Below, in pieces: positions 36,800-48,960 of a DNA stretch of 64,000 bases. The DNA lies in NCBI GenBank assembly GCA_018907035.1, contig JACCIC010000291.1:186001-250000 (forward strand), in the 5' to 3' direction. Position 1 is the first letter of the stretch. Every line of letters starts with the position of its first letter. Under the pieces are notes generated by a model, which worked only from the letters and a program-made list of their open reading frames with translations, was not told where the DNA came from and did no database searches. A program made the position numbers and the translations under genes. This DNA comes from Sycobia sp. Sy_11. Lineage: Eukaryota > Arthropoda > Insecta > Hymenoptera > Epichrysomallidae.

Positions 36800-39335
36800 T
36801 TTTACCGTTATTATGAAAATAGTTTTATGAGTGTAATTAAACTGAAAAAGTAATTAAACTAAAATCTCTGGATTGTTTATTAGAAAAAAGTCAAATGTTT
36901 GTAGCTATCCGAATAATAGATACTCTTGTGTTATAAAATTGTTGATATAATGATTGAAAACAGAATAGAAAAATTAAAAATACATTTATATTGAATAATA
37001 ACTCAGATTAAGCTGAAAATTGAATATAATAAACTAATAAGTTTATGATCATCCAATTTACGTTAAACAATGAACATGAATCATTATTAGTCATTTAAGA
37101 GTAATAAATACTAACTGAATTTAATAAATTATATTTCCGATCTATAAACAAAATTTCTGTATGATATTATTAAATAATTACGATGGCAATAATTTTCGAA
37201 TGGTTAAATCGTTACTTTATGATAAATAATATTTAAGGGCGAATGCAGTGGATGTAATTGTAGATAATACAATTGCACAGCTGGAATTGTAAAATATCAT
37301 TCAGAAATTACATATTTTAATTTCATAATAACTAAATAAATTTATCAAGATTATATTATAACGCATGAAACGGTTTCTATAATGGCCTCATTACTTATTC
37401 AATTTCTTTTTCTTAATAACAATAAGTTTAGTTTATCAAAGAAAATGTATAACAAGCGGTATCAATATTAAAAATTCAATTAAGATAATCGAGCATCAAA
37501 TAATAGCAAAACATAACATCGGTGAGTGAGTATCGCATGCGCAAGTAGTAACGGGTAGATTGAAACAGACGATGTCAATATAAAAACTTCTGTGAACAAA
37601 ACCCCTGTACAATTAGAAAGTGTGAATATTTTATTCAATTTTAATAATATTTTTACTTGAATTGAATAATAAAATTTTGTATTCAGTTTCTTAGTTAATT
37701 ACAGCATCGTTTCTACTTAAATTTAAATTTCTATTTAAATGTAAATTGTCAGTTTTTTATAAAAATAATAGTTTCTTATTTAGATGCTCTCGATCTAATA
37801 TTTATATATTATTTAACATCTATTTTATGCCTATCTTCTGCAATATGTTTGTATTTGACTTAGACGCTGTTTGTATTTAATTTAGACGCCCCGCATATGT
37901 TCTTTTAACATCTTCATTAGTTTATTGTCATTGTTATAATAGAGTCAGTTGTATTTGATTATAATCAAATTAATTACATTCTTATTTCTGGTAGAATACT
38001 TTTATTTATTTTTTGAGCTATATTTTTATTGCTACATTTGATCCAGCTGCCATGTATAAATTAATAAGAGATAAAATACTAGATAACTAAATTATATTTA
38101 AATATCGTGGTTCTTTCTGTTTTTTATTATATTGCTCATTTACTTTTTTTGGCTGTTTTTTTTAACTTCCAAGTAAAATTTCTTGAATTAGCCAGTTTTC
38201 TTTAAGATTACTGGTGGACTGATAAGTTACTGGTGATCTAACTATTGTTCAATGCTTTCTTAAACATTGTAAGAACTTATTTTTCATTAAAATACAATTT
38301 GTTATACTTTCTCATATTTAAAGTCTTCATAAGTCTCTTCTTCTCTTCTCAGGGATGAATGAACATTAATTTAATTTTTTTTAATTTAATTTAATGATAC
38401 AAATGTTGTTAATATTGAAATCTTTTTTAATATTATTTTTTTGTTCTGACGAACAATCCATATTATCTTAGTCGTGAATACTTTTATCTGTATGTATATC
38501 TGGATTATATGTATTATATTACAGAATATATTTGCTTTCTCTTTGTTTAGATTATTGTTTAAAATTAGTCCTTAAATGTTTTATTTTATATTATCATAAA
38601 TTTATCTATTAAAAAATATCGAATTGCGTAGATACTAGTTCGATTTGTTCATTGAATTTATTTTATTTTTGTTGTAAAAATATTTAGAATTTGCAAGTTT
38701 TAATTTTGATTGTGAAATTTTTCAATCTATTCACTATTATCAATTCATATAAAAATTATTAAAGCTATTAATCAACTACATGATGTGATTAAACATCTCG
38801 CCACCCAATTGACATGTCTTGAAAAATTAGAGTTCAAGATAAGTGGTAGGCAATTCATGCATAAGATCGAAAAAATTCTAAACTCATCGTTCTTATTAAT
38901 CCTGAGCAATTTTTTTAATTTATAAAAAATAAATGTACTACTTAATAATTTGTTTATATCTAATGTATAGCACAAAATATTTTTTATAATATTTATTTGT
39001 ATAGATTAATTTATCCAGTATAATCTGTGATTTTGGGAATGGCTACACATTTGAACGTCTTAAACTTACTTACATCTTCATTTACATACGAATTTATTCA
39101 CAACTTTTTATATTTAAATCAAGTAGTAGAGAATACCTTCTATAACTCGCTTTTCATCTATACATTATACGTTTATGCTTAGTAGAGTCACTTGGTATTT
39201 AACATGAAAAACACGGCTAAATCTTGGTAAATAAGTGTACATTTCCACAAAAAATAGAATTCAGTAAAAATTTATGTGTACGTTTGTTTTAACCCTGTCC
39301 CCATCGAAATGTCATTCTATTACTTAAAAAAACTT
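36800..39335. other. Long AT-rich desert
   Basis: About 2.5 kb with dense stops in all frames, many AATT/TTAA runs and no recognisable element. Confidence 0.5.
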
Positions 39336-39640
39336 CATAGGGGAGAGAGAGACAAAGACAGAGACAGAGACAGAGAGACAGAAAGATACATTAAAGGGAA
39401 AGAAAAAAAAAAATTAATTTCTCTTTCACAATAAGACACCGAGATAGACATATTTACAGGTTCTACACATTCATATGTATGCATGCGTATGTTGGTATAT
39501 CTATATATATATGCGAGTATGTGCGTGAACAGGAGGGTATACGCGAGACAACCGGCAATCCAGACAGGAGCCTCGTAAACCAAAAATCTCCGACCGTCTC
39601 GTACGCGCTCAACCCCCGCCGTCTGAAAGTCCCAATCCAA

Positions 39641-39674
39641 TCAGTCGGTCTCGAGTCGAAGCGCTCCTTAGGTC
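39641..39674 (+). promoter_or_regulatory. Weak initiator plus DPE-like pair
   Basis: TCAGTC (39641-39646) matches the arthropod initiator. Taking its A (39643) as +1, AGGTC falls at +28 to +32, four of five matches to the DPE consensus RGWYV. It sits in a CG-rich island. Such pairs occur by chance, so this is only a pointer. Confidence 0.15.
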
Positions 39675-39893
39675 GCGCGCGGTCACTCCGTCGATGTGGC
39701 GTCCGTCCCATTGACTGCGTATCCATATATGCACATGGCGCGTCATGTGCACGACGACGGAGCCAGACGTTATCGAGCGCCGGCTATGTTGCCCCGTCCT
39801 GCCTCAACTCATCCCTCTTAAAAAGACTCGAATATAAATATTCCACTCTCGCGCGCACGAGCTCGAGAGCACTTCATATACATACGTGTGTCA

Positions 39894-39894
<1 letters not shown>

Positions 39895-39953
<59 letters not shown>

Positions 39954-39969
39954 GTGTGTGTGTGTGTGT
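39895..39969. repeat. (TA)n-(TG)n compound microsatellite
   Basis: About 48 bp of TA alternation is followed by TATG units and about 20 bp of TG alternation. Confidence 0.97.
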
Positions 39970-40602
39970 GTTTGTGTGTGCACGCGATAACCGGACGGAG
40001 CTGTATATTATATGTACTCGTGCGTTCCAGGGATGCGTGGCCTGTTTTTGTACACGGCCGGGGGATGGCGAAATTAATATTATAATTTTTTTCCTCTCCT
40101 TTTTTCTCATTTTCTCGTCGCGGAATACGAAACAATAGAAGGCAGACGGGGGACGGGGCGGCGGCACGCGCGCGTCGACCCCGGACTACCGAGGAAATTG
40201 CGGCCGGACGTCGCGTCGTCGGCGTCGCGCCGGCCGCGCGTTACGGTCGCCCGCTCCATTGCGGGAGGCGAATATATATTCGCGGCTCCGCGGGCTCGAT
40301 CGTAAAACTGGCGGCCATTTGGCCGGGACCGCGGGCCACGGGAATTCGTCATTTCGGCTCGGGATCCCTCACCGAAATTCTCCCTCGGCCCCCACTCCCC
40401 TCTCGCTGTTTCGCTATGCGAAAGTTATGAGGCGTTTTTTTGTTGTCCTGTTGTTTTGTTTTTATTTTGCTTCTTTTTTTTTATTTCTCGCTAACCGATC
40501 GGACCATGGAACATAAAGCACAGCGGTTCTTCTACAACGCTGTGCCGCGTGGATATGCGATTTGGATATACAAATTCTACTATAATGTAAATAAATTATA
40601 GA

Positions 40603-40605
<3 letters not shown>

Positions 40606-40660
<55 letters not shown>
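40606..40660. repeat. (TA)n microsatellite
   Basis: About 55 bp of pure TA alternation. Confidence 0.97.
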
Positions 40661-40669
<9 letters not shown>

Positions 40670-42437
40670 AACTTTCTCACCGAGTTATACAGTTAAATCA
40701 TTATGTAGCAAAATTTTTAACAATAACAAGGTTTTATATTTCATATGTGCGTTAACGATGATTTTTTCAAACAAAGCCATGAGAACGGTGTTATTTTTGA
40801 TTACCATAATATATGCAATTTTCACGAGTCCTTCCAATATTAAGAGAGCCTCCTCGAGCCGGAAATTTCAATGTATCTATTCTGTATTCCAAACCTCGAA
40901 CTGTTTCACTACCTTTGTATGCATCGCCTGAAGATCTTTACTAATTTCCATGAATTCGACTTTGAAAAAAGTCCGTGAAAGTCAATTCCATGGCAATTAC
41001 AATGATAAAGCTCGAACATTGAGCAAAACTTGCCTCTCCTTTCGCGGTTTCCATTGTTATGTAATTTCTCTTAGACCGCCTAATTCGCTGCATACCTGGT
41101 GGATATGTGGCTAAAATTTGTTGACGTTTGGCTCACCGTTGCGAAAAAGGTAAATATTTTAAAAGAAAAAATGGACGAGAGAATGTTTTTTTAAAAAAAA
41201 AAATTGTGTTACCATATCAATCATCGTGTCTTACCAGTCTTATTTTGAAATCAATCACACTAAAGATTCACATTCGTGCAAATAATTGAGGATGTGATAT
41301 TAGACTTTAGTTACACACAGCATACTACAGCTGTAAATTTGAAGCTTTGTCGCAATGAAAAAGCAAAAATTATTCGCGTGCATCGGTACGCTTCCAACGA
41401 TTGTTTTCTGCACTATTATCTCTTGCTCTGCTTTTAAAAATGTTTAGCAATTTTTTAACAAAACGTTTCTCACGAGTCCTAGGGAAATTCTAATCACACA
41501 TTATGTAACACCGAGCTGAAAGTCCAATTTTACACGCAAATAGTGATCCTTTATTCCGTTCCTGTACACAATAGCAGCATGCGATCGCACGGAAGTGGGT
41601 ACAACGAGCGTGTGGCTTACGATGAGAATCTATATCGATATAAAGCTTCTCTTTTGAAAAAAATGAAATATAAAACGGATCCAATAAATTTATATAAACG
41701 CTAAAACGTACGTTTCGAGGAGAAATTCTAGTTGATGTATGTCAGTGAGAACTATATACGTAGATCTCGCGTAAAAGCTCGACGCTAGATGACGCTGAAA
41801 GACCTGGGTAGCTTTTGATTATCTTTCTATACCTTCCTATATTAGCGCTTCAGCTGCACGCGAAGCATTCGTCACGAATCTTACTTTAGTAGTATACAGT
41901 TGTTATCATACATAAAGTACCAGGCGTAATAATGAATCAATGATTAAGGAACAGAGTTCGCCATTAGAAATATAATTTTGAAACGAAATGAATCGATTAA
42001 ACATTCTATACAATAACACACGTACTTTCTAAGACGAATATATCGATTTGCTTGTTATATTGATTAAAATGTAATATAGTAGAGAGTAAAAACAATCTTG
42101 TTGATAACTAAGTAAAAGATTCACAGCTGAAAAGAATTTTATATTTCGCCAACTATATCTTTTTCATTAAACATCATTCCGGTTCTCGCTAGACATTTTA
42201 GATTAAAAATAAAAAATTCGCGTAAAAAAAATTATGAAAAATTCATAAAATTCTATGAAAATATATATTTTAATTTCTTGTAATTTTTTAAGACAATTAA
42301 ATAAAAGTTTTAAGCAACATTCGTGTAATAAAGATTATAATATAAATATTCTCTATTCATTTAATAAAAACTCTTTCAAAAACTGGACGGTCAACCTATT
42401 TCAAGGTGACCGAAATGTTGCCGAAATTTTTTTTCAG
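40661..42437. other. AT-rich stretch, nothing firm
   Basis: No gene is seen. Near 41761-41820 a moderately GC-rich patch contains GACGCTAGATGACGCT (a repeated GACGCT). An imperfect inverted repeat CGGTCAACCT/AGGTGACCG lies near 42387-42411. Confidence 0.4.
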
Positions 42438-42680
42438 GACTTCGTCCGGTTTCTGGATGTATTCGACACTGGATACGTTGCAGTTTTAATGCGTTTCCCT
42501 CGGCACGTATCAGAAGATCATTTGCCATTCTTTTATAACGTAGTTTTCCATCTCGTCGCGTCGTTACATCGTCGAAACGAAGCCCCGCGCGCGATTCGGA
42601 ATTTCATCGACGTTTCCAGGCGCGTTGCTATTACGTTCTCGAGGCGACTGGAACCAATCGTATTTATTCCGATCGGCTGA
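42438..42680 (+). other. Candidate terminal exon, unrecognised protein
   Basis: A pyrimidine-rich acceptor (TTTTTTTTCAG) opens an 80-codon frame reading DFVRFLDVFDTGYVAVLMRF, then HVSEDHLPFFYNVVFHLVAS, and ending at a TGA at 42678-42680. The peptide has mixed, protein-like composition and is not driven by repeats. I do not recognise the family, and no upstream exon could be linked. The opposite strand is open across much of the same region (93 codons, 42533-42814), so coding status and strand are both uncertain. Confidence 0.22.
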
Positions 42681-42689
42681 TTAATGCAT

Positions 42690-45540
42690 CTACCTTCGTG
42701 ATCATTGATAAAAACAAAAATGCCGACTGTCGAAGGTCGTAGCTGAATACCGTATTGGAAGAATTCGACGTCGAGCGCGAACAATGGAGGGGCGTGTCGT
42801 CGTCTTTGTTTCACAGGGAGTGTTGCAACAATACGCGTATCTGTTTATTTCGTCTGATCCGTATAATACATTTCTAATGCGCGGCTCGTCTCCACGACTT
42901 TTTCCCATGTACGCCGGCAATGGGAGCCATTTTAAATACATATAATAATTATCGTTTATTCCGTTAAAAATTTTTCAACGCGAACTCGATGACAAATACT
43001 AATCAGCCATAGTTGTTACATATGCGCTGATGATATGATTTTTTTTCTGCTTATGGAAATTCATTCGCTACATTCGTTAACGAACGCAAGTGACCTTTTC
43101 TCATAAAGCCAATTCACTGTTGAAATTTACGATATCAATCTCCAATCTTCTATTTTACACACAGCTTTAATACTGAAAATATAGTTTGTAACAAAGAAAG
43201 CGAAATATACGACATATTTTGATAGATCGGCAATGCTTTCTGGAAGCCGACCGCAAGATCGCCGTATCCCATTGACACCACAATTATCCAAAAGAAAAAC
43301 TGTTTTACGTACACTGTATCCATAATGTTCCTTACTGCGGCGTCAATCGAAACTGAAATTTGTTTGTAATTTGAATTTTTAATTTTTTATAATGCATCGT
43401 ACCATGATACCAGGATAATCCGACGCGTACAAGAAGTTTCTTACTATTTTCGAAGAGTGAGCCCCGTATATCTCCCACTAGTCCATTTATCGCCGTGTAT
43501 ATATGTTTATGTGTGCGAGCGTACGTCTGCGCGCGTTCGCCTATTTTTGGCAACTGACAGTCTCCAGCTCCTCGACGAGAAGATTCACCGCCGCTGAAAC
43601 CCACGGATCCGTTTTACGAATTTATTATTTACGTTCAGAGTCAAGGGGGGTTAGGATAACGGTCTCTAATCCTGGACTCCCTAAGGTGTTCCATACGCTT
43701 CCCTAGAATCTAAGGCCACTGAAAAGTATAAAAAGTCCGGAATATTTGGTGGTATTCGTATTTGAAACGTGACGAAAAATTTACTTTTAATATATTTTAA
43801 TGAAGCTGGAAAGAATTCGAACATAATGCAAATAAATTAATCAAACTCAAGCTTCAACGACAGTTGTGCTTTACTGTACTGACTTTGATTTCTTTTAGTT
43901 CAGGCTTTAGTAGCAAACCTGATGTTACGTATATTATAAAAATAAATTATCAAAATATATTATTTGTAAATAATAGATTTACCCTTTTGCATGAACCACA
44001 ATAGATTCAAATTAAAAAAAAAAAAACGTTTAAACTGAAGTATTTGAAAATTTCATAAAATACTTTTGACCGTAAAAGAAATATGATCGTATAAGTTATA
44101 TCGTTATATCGTATAAGTATAAATATGCAGATATATATGCAGATACACGCATAGCATAACATATCCAAATTTTAACAAGATCGACCAAATAGTTATTTAA
44201 ATCTATCTGACATCATATGTCAGATAATTTTAAATTGAAAAACGCGTGTGAAGATGATTGCCCTAATTTAATCTAATCTGCGTTGTTAAGGACCACCCAG
44301 TCTTACTCCACTGAAATACGTACTTAAAGCAATGCTTACGGCATTTCAATGTATTATGGATCTTTATAACCAAAGGAATAATTTTTCCAACAATTCATCA
44401 AATTCGCACATTTTAAAAATTTATTTTTCCAAAATTCTCTTCAACATTATTTAACGGTTTACTTCTTATACAATTTTATTTTAAGATTCAATTCGACGAT
44501 CACGAAATTAGAAATGTAATTTAGAAAATGAATTCTTAGAATTATTTATGCGTGGAATGGTAGCTTCGTAAGCTTGAAATTCATTTATATGGATTTTTAC
44601 TTTTGATGCATCCAGAATTTAATTATCTCATCAAGAAGTCTGAAGTAAAAGCTGAAGAATAATAGTTGTCTAACTGTAGCACAATATATCCACGGAAACA
44701 TTCAATAGAATCACCATTTGAAATCGAATATTTTAAAAATAGAATAGTTGAAAATACAATAAATTTCTAAAGCGTAGCTGAATAATTTCAATGGATTCTT
44801 TATAAAAATTTACTTTGGAAATTATTCTAATATTATGATTTTAATATAATACTATAACCATTTACACTATTGATGTTTTTTTTACTTAAATCATAATTTA
44901 TAATATCGATTTTATTATATAACATACTTTCTTCTGCGTGACATACGCTATGCTATAAATAAATTAAAATTTCTTTTATTCATTTATAAAGAATATTATT
45001 TCTACAAATATTTCACTAGGGTATCTCGATAATTTTTTAAATAACTTTAATTCAATAATATAATTAATACCTTTAACATCGATACCGTTAAGTTAATTTT
45101 CTACTTACTAAACTGTGTCACTTAAAACAATCTAATGTAATTAAACATCGAAAAAAAAATCGAGCAACTGGAGAACGTTAATTTATTTATTTATTGAATA
45201 AGTTGAGGACTTCTTCAAAATTAAAAAAAATCATACAAAGTAGTTAAGCAGTTTTCATTTATACGTACTTCTAATGTAATATTTTGCTAGAAAAAAAAAC
45301 AGATGTAAGAACGAATGTTCCATAGTGCGTCCATAATTGTCGCTAATATGTGATTAAGAGATAAGGTATTCCATGAGAAGTACAGTTGTGTTTGTAAAAA
45401 TAGCATTATCGTACAAATAACTGCTATTCAATTTTCCTATACGAATGTAGAAATTATTAATCTTACTGTCATCGTTCGGCGTGGAATATAGATCAGTTGT
45501 GCGCGTTCTGGTACATTAGAATATTTTCTGAATAATTTAT
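42690..45540. other. Mostly AT-rich stretch upstream of the protease-like gene
   Basis: GC-balanced patches at 42700-42940 and 43480-43740 show only short unrecognised frames. From 43740 to the promoter at 45547 the DNA is AT-rich with dense stops and no recognised element. Confidence 0.45.
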
Positions 45541-45546
45541 ATAAGC

Positions 45547-45554
45547 TATATAAG
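45547..45554 (+). promoter_or_regulatory. TATA box of the serine protease homologue gene
   Basis: TATATAAG lies 61 bp before the ATG of the protease-like gene. An initiator-like TCAATT (45580-45585) is about 33 bp downstream, giving a 5' untranslated leader of roughly 25-30 nt. Position and spacing fit a TATA-type core promoter; the start site is inferred. Confidence 0.5.
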
Positions 45555-45607
45555 AATGCTATTTTATTATATGTACTATTCAATTCAATTCAAGCAAGGC
45601 TGTAATT

Positions 45608-45703
45608 ATGAAGCTCCTGTGCTTATTGCTATACATCTCTTATGTCAACTGCTTATACATAGGTGAGTAAACATATTTGCCAAAAAACCTAAACATGTAT
45701 GTC

Positions 45704-45767
<64 letters not shown>

Positions 45768-47912
45768 ATATGCATATACATATATAATTTGTATACTATC
45801 GTTATAGATGATAATGCACCTAGTAAAGAAAAAATAGTTGGAGGATATGCTATTTATATTTGGTTTGTACCTTATCAGGTAAGTTTAAAATGCATAATTT
45901 ACGTAGTTATGTAATCTATGATTAGCTTCAACAGTTATAATTTTTCCAGGCTGCTTTAGAATATTATGAAATATTGTTTTGCGGTGCAGTTATTATTTCG
46001 ATGAATTGGTTATTATCAGCAGCACATTGTTTTTTGTAAGTAGATTCGTTACAAACAAAAATAAAACATAATAAGTAAATATAAGTAAATATAAGTAAAT
46101 ATATTATAATACAGTTAAAAAGAACATCGATATTCTTTGCACATAATAAATGACAATTCTTGGGGTCAAAAATTGTTTCTCTTTTTCCTACGTTCTTCAT
46201 TCGGATAGCTTTATTGTTTCGCTATTGTGAAAAAGTAAATTAGTTCTGAAAATCCAATTTAACTATCGATATCGTTTTAAAAAATGTTTTTCTATATAGA
46301 AACATCTTTTTTTCATATAACATACTATTTACCTGTTAATAAATTAAAATTAAAACTATATATAAAGTACCATTAAAACACGCGAGCTACTTTCTTTGAA
46401 AAATATGTATAAGAAAAATATATTTATTCTATCCGACACAATATCAGGAACCTGCATCAACCGATGATGAATGTAAAAATCAGAGCTGGATCAGAAGATA
46501 AACAAAAGAACGGGCTAGTTTTCGATTTGACTTCAATCATAACCCATGAAAATTTTTCTACTGATTCTTTTCAATCTGATATTGTTTTACTTGGGGTAAG
46601 TTGTTATACTTTATTAATTGCAGACTTGAAATCTGAATTTTTTTGTTTAATTTTCTTCATAAATCATAGTTTACTGTAAAATTATAGCTTTACTCAACAA
46701 TTTTCTTTTATTCGCTGTATTTGGCTTTTAATTAATCTTTTAATTGGCAATATAGAGTAAAATCCTATTTCGAATCGATATCCTATGGTTGACGTTACTG
46801 ATTAGTTACATACATACTTATATACATACATATATATAGCTTTGTAAATTGGTTACAGAATTATACAGAATGAACCTGATCACTGACGTCATTCACATGA
46901 TTCACATTAATATTGAGGATTGATTGTTAAACATCTCTAATACATCAAATACTCAAATAATATTTTGATCAAAACTCCGTAAAAATAATTTTAGATCAAT
47001 TTCAAATTAAATTCGGTTCTCCATTTGCTAAATTTAAATATATGATTAAATACAAATTGTAATGAAATTTATTTTATTATTATCTAGTTAATCCCATTTT
47101 GAGATTGTCTGTATCTAATAACTTAAATTCTCCATCCCTAGGCTCAACTGATATTTAACGATCGCATAAACTATATTAAAATGGCACAGAATGCGATTTA
47201 TCCAGATATAGGCGCTGATATGAAAATTAGTGGCTTTGGAAAAACAAGGGTAGGATATAATCTATGTCACTTTGTAAACAGATTTTGGTACACACAATGA
47301 CTTCACTCGTAGATTGTAAAATGTATGCAATCAGAAAACACTTCGAGTAATGAAAAATAACGTTTTATTCATTAATATTTATAAAGGTAAAGTAGAGAAT
47401 CGTGTTAACGATGTTCGTGTATATATAATTCGAATAAATCATTTAATGCCTTTCGTGAAAAAAAAAGAAGAAATTGTGTTAAATATCACTGTGACTTACG
47501 CAGAAATCTATCGTTCGAGCTGCTTTTATTCGACAAATACGTTAATTCTATTATCGTTTACGCGAATAAATTCTCATATCTACATATTCTTATGCCTCAT
47601 ATGACTCCGCAGATAAATAATACCGAGACATCGGATCACCTGAGAGCGGCCACGGTCCAGGTGGTGAGCCAGGACCTCTGCCCGGGCACTGCGGCCCACG
47701 CCGAGAACGTGTTCTGCGCCTCGAGCTCGCCCAGCGACCAGTGCTACGGCGACCCCGGCGGACCCGGGGTCATCGATGGGAAATTAGCCGCCGTCATTTC
47801 CGGCGGCATGCACTGCGGCAACGAGAACTTCCCGAGCGTCTACATGAACGTGGCCGGCCTCTATCCCTGGATCGTCAGCAAAGCGGGCACCGAGATTCTG
47901 CAGTATCAATAA
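45608..47912 (+). CDS. Secreted S1-family serine protease homologue, Ser195 replaced by Pro
   Basis: Six exons join in frame with GT-AG introns: 45608-45662, 45808-45878, 45950-46035, 46448-46595, 47142-47249 and 47613-47912, giving 255 residues. Residues 1-15 form a hydrophobic signal peptide (MKLLCLLLYISYVNC). A short propeptide ends at K27, and mature trypsin-like sequence starts IVGGYAIYIW. AAHC holds the catalytic His (H68), SDIVLL holds the catalytic Asp (D115), and D198 occupies the trypsin specificity position 189. The active-site block reads CYGDPGGP: P204 stands where Ser195 should be. Six Cys (53/69, 179/191, 200/224) fit the three usual disulfides. Length matches simple insect trypsins and there is no clip domain. 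With Pro at the nucleophile position the protein should bind but not cleave; protease homologues of this kind act in insect immunity and venom as regulators, but the role here is unknown. Exon 6 is much more GC-rich than exons 1-5. Family certain; the exact splice sites are predicted. Confidence 0.88.
45706..45764. repeat. (TA)n microsatellite in intron 1
   Basis: About 59 bp of pure TA alternation within intron 1 of the protease-like gene. A similar array precedes the decayed exon 2 copy near 59.1 kb. Confidence 0.98.
46071..46100. repeat. Three 10-bp tandem units in intron 3
   Basis: ATAAGTAAAT is repeated three times without change. Confidence 0.95.
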
Positions 47913-48363
47913 ATCGCCTCGCTGGATGATTCGTAAATGCAGTCGGAACACGGACGATCGTTAGTTCGACGGGTTTCGTAAAATTAGCGCGTCTATGAGT
48001 TTCTGTACGAAGTTGTCGATTTCCGAAACGCTACGATAAATCCAACAGATGTTTGGAAATTCGAAATAGCAGAGCAGCTGTCTAAATGTGTAAATAGATA
48101 AATTCTGTCAATAATGAGCATTCCAGACATTCATGAGATTCTAATTTTAATTCCAACGAGTGAATTTATTAATATAATCATTGAAGTAATCATCAAAGTA
48201 AATTTTATACAAGTACCGCAGTTCATTATGTGAGATTATACTTATCGAAATGAACCTTTTTTATTGTAATAAAAAAAATTAAACCTTATGTAAGTTCTAT
48301 ACATACATATATATACCTAAGTAATGAATGATGTTACTAAAAACAAAACCATAAGAAAAACTT
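47913..48363. other. 3' flank of the protease-like gene
   Basis: An AATAAA overlaps the stop codon (47908-47913). GC-balanced DNA continues to about 48050, then AT-rich. No further exon is seen. Confidence 0.45.
48268..48273 (+). terminator. Candidate polyadenylation signal
   Basis: AATAAA about 356 bp after the stop codon, followed by an A-run. The copy overlapping the stop codon at 47908-47913 is the alternative; only transcript ends can decide. Confidence 0.3.
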
Positions 48364-48415
48364 CATGCATTACTGATGCATGTGGATATATAAAGTTAGC
48401 GCGCGTCATTCAGTT
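48364..48415 (+). promoter_or_regulatory. Promoter candidate: inverted repeat, TATA box and initiator
   Basis: CATGCAT-TACTG-ATGCATG (48364-48382) is a perfect 7-bp inverted repeat. It is followed at once by TATATAAAG (48387-48395) and then TCAGTT (48410-48415), an arthropod initiator whose A lies 25 bp after the first T of the TATA box, slightly short of the usual 30. A 69-codon frame begins 25 bp further on (ATG at 48437, MYKRHHFYAASVPYTLFIKS...), but its product is unrecognised. The clustering is suggestive of a real start site for an unknown short or non-coding transcript. Confidence 0.35.
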
Positions 48416-48960
48416 TCATCGACTCGCTCATAGCCAATGTATAAGAGGCACCACTTTTATGCGGCTTCCGTTCCATATACTTTATTTATAAAGTCCGACG
48501 ATCGAGCTGGTTTCACTTTTTTATACACACATGTATCAAGTATTAGCTTCGCCGACAGACCTAAGCCGCTCTTCCGCATTTATTTCCGTTCAGCGCAAAC
48601 ACACACGTGCATACAGACGCACAGACATCTGTACGTACAGAGCTGAAGAGCAATAGCATTGTCGCATCTTCTACCAATGCCGTATGTACGGACTATTTTC
48701 AAGCACCTGACCACCACATAACTGTCTGACTACACCCCCCCCCCACTATCAATCCCGGTCTGCGGTTTGCGTCACGCACTCGAGGCAATGAGAACGGCGA
48801 AACCTTGCAACTGGGGCAATTCAACGGACGTCGCCATATACTTATGCGAAAATGCGAAGAAAAAAATTGCCGAATAGTCGATAAATACCCGAGATTTTGA
48901 CGCAAGGTATGGAATTATGAACCAAGAAATTCGTGTGCATGGCGAACGGGGCGCGAGGAA
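48416..48960. other. GC-balanced stretch after the promoter candidate
   Basis: Contains CACA-type repeats (48598-48630) and ten C at 48735-48744. Short frames on both strands are unrecognised. Confidence 0.3.

Larger units (their letters stand above)
39340..40545. other. CpG-rich island interrupted by TA/TG arrays
   Basis: GA-rich simple sequence (39345-39385) leads into CG-rich DNA at about 39540-39860 and again at 40140-40400, the most CG-dense part of the window. A 219-codon + frame (39479-40138) is carried by the TA/TG arrays and has no domain. The dense CG content and loss of AT-richness fit a promoter region or untranslated first exon. Confidence 0.35.

Noticed and set aside
39479..40138. 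219-codon open frame
   Set aside because: Its length comes from TA and TG microsatellites (Tyr-Ile and Cys-Val runs) plus CG-rich stop-poor DNA; no domain or splice support.
41796..41811. 15 of 16 bases match the start of miR-71 (TGAAAGAC-TGGGTAG)
   Set aside because: There is a mismatch at position 9, the 3' part differs, and flanking DNA does not give a precursor hairpin with a matching star arm.
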